Positions 36,471-47,559 of a DNA stretch of 64,000 nucleotides are shown here, one piece after another. Source of the stretch: Geosiphon pyriformis. Taxonomy: Eukaryota; Glomeromycota; Glomeromycetes; Archaeosporales; Geosiphonaceae. Every line of letters begins with the position of its first letter. The first letter of the stretch is position 1. Location of the stretch: NCBI GenBank assembly GCA_016748015.1, contig JAAOMT010000302.1, positions 481,430 through 545,429 on the forward strand. The letters are read 5' to 3'. The notes under the pieces were generated by a model. It saw only the letters and a program-made list of their open reading frames with translations, was not told where the DNA came from and searched no databases. Position numbers and translations under genes: made by a program.

Positions 36471-37594
36471 TTTAATAAATTTTTAAAATTATAAGTAATA
36501 ATATTTATTAATAAAGTAAATAACAATATTTTAAATCTATTTTATTGTTTTAAATTTTATGATTTTTAATTATTTTAATAAAATAAACAAATTCTTATTA
36601 ATCGAAATTAATTAACTAAAAACCAAAAAATTAATTTGTTTTAATTTAACAAACTTTATTATAGTTTTTTATTATAGTTTAATTAATTATAATTTAATTA
36701 ATTAAATTCAAACAAAATTAAAAAAACAATTTTTTTACAAAAATACTCTTATTTTTATTTAATGTTATAGTTTTATTTAAACTAAATATTAATGTAAATA
36801 TTAATTTAATAATCTTAAGAAAACAAATATTTTTTTAAAACTATTTATTAATAAAACCATTTTTTTTAATTATTTATATTTTTTTTAGGTTTTTTTATTA
36901 ATAACTAATAAATTAATATTTAAAGCATAAAATTTTTTAATAGTTTTAATATTATAGTAAATTATGTTTAATAATAAAGTATTTAACTTAATATTTACTT
37001 TTTTATTTTAAAAATATTTGTTATAAAGTTTAAAAAAAGTTTACTTTTATTATTAATATTAAATTTAATAATAATTATTAAGATAATATATATTTAAAAT
37101 CTATTTTTATATAATTAAACAAATTAAAAATAGTTATTTTGTTATTCAAAAATAAAATTATTTTATTATTAAAGTTTTTTATATTTTTTTACTTTTATTG
37201 GCTTTTAAGTAAAATTTTCAATAAAGCTATATATAATATTTTTTATAAACTTTTTTTGATTATATTATTATTAGTAATAATCATTAATTTTTGTATAAAA
37301 AATTAATAAAACAGCAAAAAAAAACTTTTTTTTAGTTATATAACTATTAGTAATAATCATTAATTTTTGTATAAAAATTAATAAAACAGCGAAAAAAAAC
37401 TTTTTTTTTAATTTATTATATTTATATTAAATAATATAATTATATATTAATTTAAAACAAAAAAAATACCAAAAATAAAAAATTAAAATTGTTTTTTTGC
37501 CTGTTTTAAATTTTTAACTATTTAAATAATAATAAAAAAACTTAAGAAACAAAATCTGTTTAGTTGTTTTTATTATTAAAAAAACTAAAAAAAT
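36471..37594. other. AT-rich stretch upstream of LINE copy L4
   Basis: Apart from the short tandem duplication at 37,270-37,410, I see nothing here. It has two or three CpGs at most. Confidence 0.55.
37270..37410. repeat. Direct tandem duplication, period 76
   Basis: ATTAGTAATAATCATTAATT followed by TTTGTATAAAAA, AATAAAACAGC and a poly-A/poly-T step occurs at 37,270 and again at 37,346, nearly identical. The second copy has a CpG (CAGCGAAA) where the first has CAGCAAAA. Confidence 0.8.
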
Positions 37595-37740
37595 AAAACT
37601 TCTTTTTCTCTTACTTTCACAAATTCTTAAAAAGCACTTTTCTGAAAAAGAAGTTTTTTATTTTTTTTTGTTAGTATTTTACAATTTTTTTTTCTAATAA
37701 TCCATTTTTCGTGGACCTGAAGGCTGCTTTTAGTAGCAAC

Positions 37741-39603
37741 ATGTCTAAAAAAAAGGCACCAAAGGGTGCTTTTTATAGTCCTGCTGGTGGTTTTTTCTCA
37801 CAGAAAAAAAAAGTTGTGTTTGAGAATGTCAAACACTCAAGTAACAAAAAGGATATCTCTCTGTACAAGTCTAAGCTTGATAACAATGTGTTCTCTGATG
37901 TGAATAGTGTGTCTGGTAATGAAAAAAGTGCTAACATGATTGGCATTGATGTTGGGTCTCTTTTGGATTTAACTGCCAACACTCCTAAAGCCAAGCATAT
38001 CAATACTGGTGCCATTTTTGGTTCCTCTCTGGGTTCTCCTAATTTTGTCATGGATGATAATGAAGATATCTCTTTTTCTTTTTGTCTTTCAATCTCTCTG
38101 AAAAAGAAATGGATTGACCTTAAAATTATTAAGACTCAGGTTGAAATGTCTGCCAAAAAATTTTTCACTCTTGATATTAATCTTAGTGCTGTAGAAGGGA
38201 AATCAGTGACAGCAAAAACCCAGTTAATTAAAAATTTTTTTTCATTAGTCAATGATTTTGGAGGGGCCACTACCCCCTCAAAATTTAAGGGGATCATTAG
38301 ATTTATGTTTACTTTTGAGGAGAGCATGATTAAGGCCGCATCATTGGCCAGAGAAAAAAGGATTGTTATAAACAGCGATCTTAGGAGACAAGAAATGAGG
38401 TCAGATTGGGCTGTGATAATCAAGGAAATTCCCATGGATACACCTAAGGATATGATCATCACCACAGTATCCGAATTTGGGGAAATTAAGTCAATTAAAA
38501 TTCAACTAATTGGAATGTAGCAGAAGGCTGTAATGGAGTTTGCTGAATTAAGCCAAGCTGATTTGTTAGTCTTTAAGTGGTCATTCCTGATTGGTAAGGA
38601 CTCTGTGCACATGGCCAAAGCAGTGAAAAATTGTAAAACTTGGGCTTCAAGAGATTGGTTCAGAGTGCTTCTGTTTATCTTGCTAGTGAGAACAACAGCA
38701 CATAATCTTGGAACTCTTCTGGATAGGGCTAGTGAGAAAACTTGCATTATAAACAGATCTTTAGAAACCAGTAATAGGATTTGTTGTGCTGTAATCGGTT
38801 TTGAATTTGACAATGATCTGAAATCTGCTTTTTGCATGGAGCCAATTCTTGAGAGTGTTAAACTTTCTTGGACAAAGATGGATCTGGTTTGGTATGAAAA
38901 ATGTGGGAAGTTTGGTCATTCTGCTCTAGAATGTGATACACTTGTTGTATCTCCATCTAAGCCCTTAAGAACATTTAAAAGAGTTGCTTCTGATGGATAT
39001 TGTCTTCAATTGACAAAGTTGTATGAAAAGAAAGGTGTTCCAATATCTTGGCCGGCTGCCTTTGGTGACAAATCTTGGGCTCAAGTGGTCTCACTTGCTG
39101 GTCCTTCTGGTGGTTCTTGTTTCAGTAATAGTTCTGGTTCTAGTCTCCCCCTTTTTGGTGCCTTAGATTCAATCAATGATTCTTCTCTCATCTTAGCTAA
39201 CAACTCTTCTTTGAATAATTGTCTGAACATTTTGGAACACTCTTTGGAGCTCTTGATGGATCAGGTGTCCAGTATATTGAAAAAGTTAAGTGGTATAGAA
39301 CTGGTACCAATGGTGATTCCTTCTAGTGTTCTTCCTCCAGCCACTTCTGCCCCCTTGGTACCACATTTGGATGTGGATATGGCTTTAGATGATATGACAT
39401 TGGCTTCCACTTCCACTCCTCTTCTCTTAGCTATTAATGACGTTATCCATGATTCTAGTTCTAGTTTTTCCAAAGTTTTGACCTTCAAGATGGGTGAATT
39501 GAAATTAAAAATGGTAGCTTTTGAGGTTTCAATTGGTTTAGTTTTGGAAAGGTTAGATCATCTGTGTTCTGGTGCAGGTTCTTCAGCTCTCCTTCTGTCT
39601 TAA
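37741..39603 (+). pseudogene. LINE ORF1 with one internal stop (copy L4)
   Basis: I take the ATG at 37,741 as the start; it is followed by M-S-K-K-K-A-P-K-G. The frame is open for 259 codons to TAG at 38,518-38,520, where copy L3 has Trp (TGG). It then continues in the same frame to TAA at 39,601-39,603, about 620 residues in all. G-F-G-G-A-T-T-P-S-K-F lies at about 38,260 and the RRM-like domain at about 38,410-38,630. In the zinc knuckle (38,891-38,935, Y-E-K-C-G-K-F-G-H-S-A-L-E-C) the first Cys is Tyr. A Ser/Leu-rich tail follows. The protein would coat the element RNA. Confidence 0.8.
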
Positions 39604-42600
39604 TGACCAGTCTAGTTTGGAAGATTGCCACTTGCAATGTTAGAGGGATAAACAATCCTGCCAAGCAGGATAATATTATTCATTGGCACAAAAATATGAA
39701 CAATTTGATTTCAATTTTTACTGAGACAAAGTTAAAAGGCAGAGTTCATTCTTGGATCACTAATAAATTTGATGGTGTTTGTGTTTTTATTTCTGGTCTG
39801 GATTCTGGTCACTTGGATTCTGGTGTGGCAATTGTCATGAACAACTCTCTGGCAAGGCATGTTTGTAAGGTTTCTAAGATGCCTAGACAGCTCCTCTCTA
39901 TTAGATTACTTTTTAATAACAAACTTTTTATTATGATTTTGGGACTGTATGCTGGTGCTTTTTTGGATGTTTGGTTTTCTCAGGCTGGCAACATCAATTT
40001 GCTAATTGTCAGGACTGTAAACAAATCTTTTTTTGTTGTGCTGAGTGGTGATTTTAATAAGAATAGTTCACATAAGAGTGCCAGTTTTAAGAAATACTCA
40101 GACCTCAGCTTGGTTAATTCTTTGGGTGGGAATTTGTTTGCCAAAATGCCAATGTGGGCTAACTTCCAAGGTGTTTTTAAGACTATTGATTACATATTTG
40201 TTTCTTACAACTTGGTTAGTGTGGTAATTAATCATGGTGTAGTCGATGTTGGTGACCATTTTAACTCTGATCATAGAGCAGTTTCTGTGTGTATAGACTT
40301 GGGTGGACTATTAGATATGCATCTGAATTTCATTTGCAGACAAGCAAATAAGGATTATTGGAAGTATGATATCAAAAGTGCTGACAATGTTAAGTGGTGT
40401 AGGTTTAAAGTGTCAATGGCAGCAAATGCTATTATGTTTTCTGAGGAGTTTGCTTCCTCTGTGGTTTCCTCTGATCTGAATTCTATGTGGGATATTGTTC
40501 GTAAAGTGATGGTTTTTTCGGCTAATGATTTATTTAAGAAAAAATGATTCAAAGACTTTGATAACATTTTTATCAAGGGCTCTTCTAGGTTTCACAGATT
40601 GGAAATTTTGGTTTTGAGAATAGTCAAAGTGTTTCGTGGCCAGAACTTTGTAAGGTTTATATCTTTGATAAGTCATTGGGATTTCTTGGACTCTGACAAA
40701 GCCTTGGCAGTACAGATTCTTTTGGACTCTGGTGCAAATTTTAATTGTGTTAGAACTGCTCTTTTTGGTGTGTGAAAATTTTATCATGCCTCCAAACTCG
40801 CCAAATCTTTAAGGACTTGGGAGTTAAGTATTAAGTCTACTATTGATAGGCATATAGAGAGCTTTGCTTCTAATAAAGATTACACTATTAAGAGTGTTTT
40901 AGAATATCTATTCTATAAGATGGAATTAAACCATCTAGTTGTTGGTGACAAATTGATTTTAGAGCCTGAATTGGTCAAAGCTAAGGTGGATGTGATTATG
41001 GAAGGGTAGACTAGGAGATACAAGATGGTTTCTAATATCTCTAGTAAATGATCTTGTTAATACCAGTCTCTGGAGTATGTTTTTGATGGTGCTTTTTTAG
41101 GTGTGATGCAGCCGATTGTTTTTGATGAATTGTTTGGTGTGATTTCTGATCTGCTTGATAGCAAAGCTGCTGGTCTTTTTGGCATCTCCAACAAATTTTG
41201 GAAGCACTGTAACAACTCTGTCATATGTATGCTTTTAGAGCTTTTGAACACTTGTTTAATTATTGAATCTGTGCCTAGTTTTTGGAAGGAGGCTTGGATC
41301 TTGATGATTCCTAAACCATACAAATGAGAGAGAGTTCTCATGAACACCCATCTTATTGCCCTAATTAAAATGGCCCATAAGATTCTCTTCAAGATCCTGT
41401 CTGATAGGATTTTTCTGGCATGTAGCAGATTCAATGTTCTTTATGGTGACAACTTTTCTGTTTTAAAGAGTATTTCTACACAATTACCCATTTTCACAGT
41501 TGGCTCAGTAATAGAGGATGTTCTGGAGAAGAACTGCGAACTCTGGCTAGTTTTACAGAACATGCATAAGGCATATGATTCTGTTGGTTGGAAGCATCTT
41601 AGGAGGAGTTTGATTAAGATTAAAATATGTAGCAAGTTCATATATTTTTTTGGTAGTATTCATTGCAATCACATCAACAAGATTATAATTGACTTTAGCT
41701 TAACTGATAGATATCATGTTCATGATGGCTTGGATCAGAGGGAGGTTTTCTTGCCACTTCTCTAGCACATATTCTATGATCCTCTTTTTTGTAAGGTTAA
41801 GAGACAGGAAAGTGTGTGTGAGTACAGATTAAATTCTTATTTTATCTCAAAAAATGGTCGTCCAAAACCAATTACTGGGTTGTCTTTCTTTTTTGCTGCT
41901 AGAGCTTTCGTCAATGATACAATTTGGGTTGGTAGCAGTCAGAGTGCTATTCAGCATATTCTCAATGTTGCCAGTAAATTTTTTCAGGTCAATGACATTT
42001 TTATTAATACAGACAAGACTGTTGCCATCTCTATTAATTACAAAGTTGGTAGTCTTTTTTTGGTTATCAGTGGTTCACCTATTGCTATTGCAAAAAGAGG
42101 GGAATCTCATCGATATCTGAACATCTATCTTTTAACTGAGGGTCTTTCAAAGTCTAGCTTGGCCAAAGCACAGTCAGATGTTTAGTTTTTCTCTAACCTT
42201 GTGCTAAGAAAAGCCATTTCAGATAAACAATTTTTGTACTTAGTTTTGGCTGTTCTTTATCCTATTGTGAGCTATAGAACTCAATTCAGCTTTGTACCTT
42301 TTGATGTGTGCAACAAATGAGATACTTTGGTTCAAAAAGGCTTTAAATTGAAATCCAGTCTTTCTTTTGACTTCCCAAATGATTCGATCCACCACTCTTC
42401 TCTTTATGGTTTGAAGTCCTTTGAGCAGGTGCAATCTGAAGACAAAATAGCCTCACTTGTGAGTTTCGCGAACTCTGGTGGGACTTTGGGTTGTATGTTC
42501 TCTCATAGGTCTCATGACTTGCAAGTTTTGTGTTGGCATCCCATTCACTCCCTGAGTTCCCCAGTGCATGTTTGCATTAGTTCTTTAAATAATTTTTTAG

Positions 42601-44283
42601 CTGGTGTAGTCTGTATTTTGGCAAAAAATAATCTTTTTCTGAGTGGATCTTTGGACAATCCATTTTGTTATTGTGATAGAGTTTTTATGTCAGTGGTTTT
42701 TGGGAAAGTTAAGTTCTGTGCATGTCTCTCCTCTTTACATCAGTATAATGTTGTCTTTGTAGATCAGCTTTGTGATCATCATGGTGCCGTTTTTAATTGG
42801 AAAATTTTTAAGTGCTGGAAGAGGTTGGATCCTTGTGGTCCAATTCCTGAGTGGTTTGGTTTTTCTGTTACCTTTCTTAGTAATGTGGCTTCTTTTTCTC
42901 CTGGTTCATCTCTCCTTGAGGATGTTGGTAAGCTTTTGAATATTCTGAAGTCTCAAGAATTTAAGTTGGTATGTGATCAGTTGTCTTATATTAGTACTGA
43001 TAATCTGTTTGTCTATATGGATGGCTCTTTAAGAGATTTGGGCACCATATGGAGGAAGGCTGGGGCTGTTGTCTTTTTTAACAACATTGGTTTGGGTTTG
43101 GGCATAAGAGTCACTGGCTTGTTGTCTTCCACTTTGGTGGAGCTACAGGCCATAGCTCTGATATTGGAATGTGTTCCTTCTCTTAGCTCAGTCTGCTTAT
43201 ATTCTGATAGTTAGGCTGCTTTGGATGCATGCAAATTGGAGCTATGTCTTATTTGTCTGGATTTTTGTATTTAAGTGTCAGCATATTGTGAACATTATTC
43301 ATTGCAAAAATTTAAGGGTGAATTGGATTAAAGTGAAAGATCACTTAGGTATTATAGGGAATGATTATGCAAACACCCTTGTTGTTGTTGTCTCTAATTC
43401 TAATTGGCACTTTTCCCTCCGTTTGAAAGACCATTGTCTTTTAGCCAGTAATGAGCTTGTTTTTGATAATTCTAGGCATTTTGTTTAGGATGTTTTTAGA
43501 TCAGTTTATCATGTGCATTAAGAAGTTGGTTCTGGCTCAAAATTTCTGGTGAGTGATTTGGTATCGGACGTTGATTGGTTGAGATCCTTCTTGGTATGGC
43601 ATTCTGATTTGCATATGGCTATAGGCTTCATAAGCAAATCATCTGCTGGCTTGCGTACATATTTTATGAAGGTCTTACATCATTGACTGCCTGTTGCTGT
43701 GCAGAAGCAACTATACTCCAGACATTACCCTAGTGTATTATGTTTGTTCTATGGTGAAGTTGAATTTTCTGATCATGTTTTCTCTTGTGTAATTGACCTC
43801 TCTACTTACTGTTAGTTGTTAGAAACTTATGCAGCTTTCTAAGAGCTGATTTCTGGTCTTTTTCATTCCTCTTTTTGTGTGTTTCAGCTTCTGTTGTTTT
43901 GTGCTTTTGATGTCTCTGTGTTCACAGTCCTTTTTAAAAATTTTGTTTTTGATGATTGGTTTCAGGAAGCTGTGTCTGCCTTTCATGATCCCAAACTCGT
44001 GGGTCAAAAAATTGTGGAATTCATGTGCACTTTCAGTCTTAGCTTCAAGGATAGCATATGGTCAGTTCGTGCTAGACACTGAGCCCTTATGGAAAAAAAT
44101 GAATTGATTTTACCTGATGGTTTAATACCTGCTTCGATTTTTGGTCTGTCATTAGGGCTGTCTGCTGGTATTGTTAGGTTGCTTGAAATTGCTGATGCTT
44201 TTGGTGTTTGTTTTGGTTTCTGTAGGTCATGTTCATTCTTTTCTGGTATTGGCAATAATGTTTCAGTTCATATAGCTGTGTAG
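39603..44283 (+). pseudogene. LINE ORF2 polyprotein (copy L4)
   Basis: ATG at 39,603 shares its A with the ORF1 stop (TAATG). The first 314 codons are open to TGA 40,545-40,547. The endonuclease (39,603-40,310) is intact at G-D-F-N (about 40,047) and S-D-H-R (about 40,268). The reverse transcriptase (about 41,090-42,130) has F-V-N-D instead of F-V-D-D. The RNase H (about 43,010-43,390) keeps Y-M-D-G-S, V-E-L-Q-A and Y-S-D-S, then meets TAG at 43,213. In the terminal zinc motif the second Cys is Tyr (about 43,748). It ends with TAG 44,281-44,283. Further stops lie around 40,774, 41,007, 41,049, 41,325, 41,763 and 42,183. Confidence 0.85.
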
Positions 44284-44292
44284 TGGTGTCTT

Positions 44293-44313
44293 AATTAGTC
44301 TGAGTGGCTGGTC
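44293..44313 (+). other. LINE 3' UTR stem-loop (copy L4)
   Basis: 5' arm AATTAGTC, loop TGAGT, 3' arm GGCTGGTC. Seven of eight positions pair; the outermost is A-C. Confidence 0.55.
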
Positions 44314-44412
44314 ACATGTAGAAAAAGCATGATTCATACCTAGTTTAAGTTATTTGTATAATGTATTATATTAGGTGGTGTTTGGACTTTACTCATAAAA
44401 AAAAAAAAAAAA

Positions 44413-45048
44413 CTTTTTAAATAATAATAATATCATTAATTGCAAAAAATAGTAATTGTTTTTTTACTTTTTGTTTTAATTATATTCATAAAAAATAAAA
44501 AAACGTGATTTTCTATATTATGTTTAAATATAATTGATATTTTTATTTTACTTTAATTAATTTGTTTTTTAAATATACTTTATAAAATTAATAATATGAT
44601 ATACCAATTTAATAAAAAACATATTAGTTTTCAAATATTTATAAATGTTATTATAAAAACTTTCAAACAACAAAAGTTTTAAATAATTAAAACAGCTATA
44701 ACAACAGTAATAATCATTATTATTTTGAGAAAACTAATCAAGGTTTGATTATGTTAACTATAATAACCATAATAATCATAAATATTTTGTTTATATATTT
44801 TCTTTTAAATTACTGTGATTCGAAAATAATTTTGCTTTTTATTCTCATTTAGTTTAAAAGTCAACTTTTTCACATGATTTTCTATTGAATTATTCGCTTT
44901 GAAGCCGGCTTAAAATAATGAGCCGATCATCGGTTCATAACCAACAATTGTTTTTCGTCCAAGACTCCGACTAGATTTTACCTTTCACGCGGATCACGTT
45001 GCTATACAAGTTGTGACAATATAAGTTTACAAGATAGAGTAACATAAC
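44413..45048. other. Transition from AT-rich repeat to host sequence, upstream of GOLPH3
   Basis: The first part (about 44,440-44,540) resembles the right arm of family B (36,420-36,470 and 51,215-51,270). From about 44,870 CpG reappears (for example in GGATCACGTTG at 44,991-45,001). The 5' flank of the next gene must lie here; I cannot name a promoter element. Confidence 0.5.
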
Positions 45049-46282
45049 ATGGCTTCAGCGGGTGGTTTATCAAGACGGCGCAATGCGGGAGCACTTGCTA
45101 CTTCTGGTTCATCATCAAACGAAACCTCCTTTCCCCTCAGCTTAGATCGTAACCTAATTTCTGACAGTGGTGTAAAGATCGCCATTGATCCAAAGGACTT
45201 GATTGATGATGAAGATAGGCGCCAGCCAAAACTTACACTGATGGAGGAAGTCTTATTACTTGGACTGAAGGATAAACAAGTATGGCCTATATTATCACTT
45301 ACCTATATGCATACTTTGTCAGACTCAAGGAAAATCCCTGTTTATTCATTTCATTTTCCACTGCAATTTATCTCACAAGGGCTATCTCTCTTTCTGGAAT
45401 GATAATATCTCCTACACGCTTAGGGGTTGTATTCTTATTGAGCTTGCACTTCGTGGGCGGATAGCGATGAATAAAGATCCCAATCGTCGTAAATTCCCTC
45501 TATCTGATAGATATATTGAGGTTCTAGATGATAAGTTGACCGGCGAAGTTCTGCTAGATGAGGCATTAAAAATGATGAAGGCCAGTGAAAAAATGAGCGT
45601 TGGCAGTTGGATCGATCTCATGAGTGGTGAGTTTGATGCCCAAAAGGCAAGCGTCAAATATCAATTTGAGTTGAACAAAACCAAATAATATCTGAGGGAT
45701 ATAAATAGTCTTTTAACTTTGAAATTAACTACTATTCTCATTTATAAACATTCTCTATTCAATGGTGTAATTGATTCTTTGATCTCGCCAGGGGAAACAT
45801 GGAATGTTATGAAGATTGGGTATCAACTAAAGCAAGTTCGGGAACGTTTGGCTAAAGGATTGGTAGATAAAGGCATTTTACGAACGGAAAAACGGAATTT
45901 CCTTCTATTCGATATGGCCACGCATCCTGTCAGTGACTCATCTGCTAAAGAAGAAATTGTGAAACGGGTTATTACCACGCTCATTACTCATTCTTCTGCC
46001 ACTGCTTCGTCAGATCCTGATATACCTTTTAGTTCATTGCGCACAATTTCAATGGTCTGTGCAGCATATGCAGCCAATGTGCTGGAAAATGCTATAGCAC
46101 AACTTAATCATGAAAGTCGTGAACGGGCCTACGCAAAAGTTGATGAATTATTAAGCGAGTATTCCACTTTTCCGTTTACCTCCACAGTTTCTCGAATCGA
46201 TATTCCTGAAGGAAAAGACTTGCAGGTTGAGGTCGTGGCCGCTGTGTTAAATGTATTTACAAAGATGGACAGCATTTTGTAA
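45049..46282 (+). CDS. VPS74: GOLPH3/Vps74 family Golgi PI4P-binding protein, three exons
   Basis: Join 45,049-45,279, 45,380-45,626 and 45,792-46,282: 322 residues, in the range of yeast Vps74 and human GOLPH3. Introns are 100 and 165 bases (GTATGG...CACAAG, phase 0; GTGAGT...GCCAG, phase 1). Joining restores the continuous family sequence L-G-L-K-D-K-Q / G-Y-L-S-F-W-N-D and L-M-S-G / E-T-W-N. The Trp in F-W-N-D, the Arg in T-L-R-G and the two Arg in V-R-E-R-L-A-K match residues known to bind phosphatidylinositol 4-phosphate. The N-terminal S-R-R-R resembles the Arg cluster that contacts COPI. The family retains glycosyltransferases in the Golgi. The gene looks intact and normal in base use. 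Confidence 0.93.
45280..45379 (+). other. Intron 1 of the GOLPH3 gene
   Basis: 100 bases, GTATGG to ACAAG. It is partly open in frame, so a direct reading would miss the true second exon. Confidence 0.85.
45627..45791 (+). other. Intron 2 of the GOLPH3 gene
   Basis: 165 bases, GTGAGT to GCCAG. Reading through meets TAA at 45,686. Confidence 0.9.
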
Positions 46283-47139
46283 CATCGTATCACATAGCGT
46301 CACAGATTACAATAAGGAGATGAATAGCAACCCGAAAGGATGCTCATAGGAACCCGGATGAGAGGAAGCCTTGAAATCCCCACGATTTGTGTGCAAATAT
46401 TGGACTGGGTGGTGATGGGTAGGCAGGACGATGATTTGGTTTGTATGTTAGATCTTTTGGTGATCGATTATTTTAGTTTTATTTAATAAGCATTGCAAAG
46501 ACATGCATTCGATTTAATGTTAGACAGGTTCTATCATATTTTTGGATTTATTATTTTAGAGACACTTTAATTATCAAGAGAAACATTCGTTTTTTCTATG
46601 CTCTTACGGATTATACACTACACTAAACTTCCTACACTATAGCGGAAAATTAGTATTTATTTTAGCCTGATCGAAATTCTGTTCTCACTAATACTACATT
46701 CTCATCTTCAAAAGTCAGGTTGACAAATTATATATATTGATTTGAGTCAACAAGTAGCCCCCCTTCGCGTCCTTTGTGCTAAAAATCTCCAATTTCATCT
46801 CCATCGAGTTCTTAGGAGTATTTGGATTCCATTACAAGTAAATCGTTGGATTTTTTTGCAGAAGTTTCTGTTTAGATTACCAAAAACATGCAACTTTTGT
46901 ATGCTAGCCTTTTAAGGCTCGCTATTGGACTACGCGACTTCTATATTTCTTCCGAATATTCTTGAGTAGACCGATTTTTCGGTTTATGCGTATTACCGTA
47001 CATCATGCTACACCTTAACGAGATAAAAAAAACAGAAATATATATTTATAGAAACTATTTTTGATTTTCTCGTTTGTTCATTTATCAGGTTCAAAAATAG
47101 CGAGAATAAATACCCCTCTTTTCCGAGCTAATTTCTCAA
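46283..47139. other. 3' flank of GOLPH3 and intergenic sequence
   Basis: Normal base composition with CpG, but no long frame and no RNA gene I can see. It probably includes the GOLPH3 3' UTR. Confidence 0.55.
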
Positions 47140-47559
47140 AATGTTGATACCCACCACAACCTCTGCTACCAAGAAAGGTTACTTCTCGTCCATGTCTAGT
47201 GCAAAGCAAAAAGAGGATCTTGAGTGACAAAAACAACTTCGCCCCGAGTCTCGACATATGATTTCGCCCGCAATATCGGCTCTGGCGTCGACTTTAAGCT
47301 AAGGCTAAAGACCCTACTAGAACGAATAAGCCATGGTGCTGTCTCGGAGGTTGCCATTACCCATTGTGATTGACTGCCTGTTTGCCATTGACCTCTTCCT
47401 CTAATATATCTTTTCCCTCTATTCTGCAAAACTCGTGGTTTTCTTCGACGATGCGATATCTAACGGGCACAAACTCTTCGAACATATTCTTGCCGTCAAC
47501 ACAGTCTTCATCTGCAGCATGCAGGGAAGGAGAGCTGTTTGCTACTGAAGAGAACACTG
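47140..47559. other. Possible 5' region of the Fanzor relic
   Basis: An ATG at 47,141 opens about 28 codons (M-L-I-P-T-T-T-S-A-T-K-K), then TGA. Further short frames on both strands exist, without recognisable domains. Fanzor proteins often have long N-terminal extensions, so this may belong to the relic downstream; that is conjecture. Confidence 0.25.

Larger units (their letters stand above)
37595..44412 (+). mobile_element. Full-length LINE (copy L4), the least damaged at its ORF1
   Basis: About 6.8 kb, starting at the same point as copy L3 and ending in a run of 18 A (44,395-44,412). ORF1 has only one internal stop. A clean poly-A tail and good preservation suggest this is the youngest LINE insertion in the window. 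Target duplications cannot be called in the AT-rich flanks. Confidence 0.8.

Noticed and set aside
17089-44283. In-frame TAG/TGA/TAA as sign of a variant genetic code
   Set aside because: Stops fall at different places in different copies, often at TGG or CAG codons of sister copies, and the intact host genes (GOLPH3, HMG) use normal stops and TGG for Trp.
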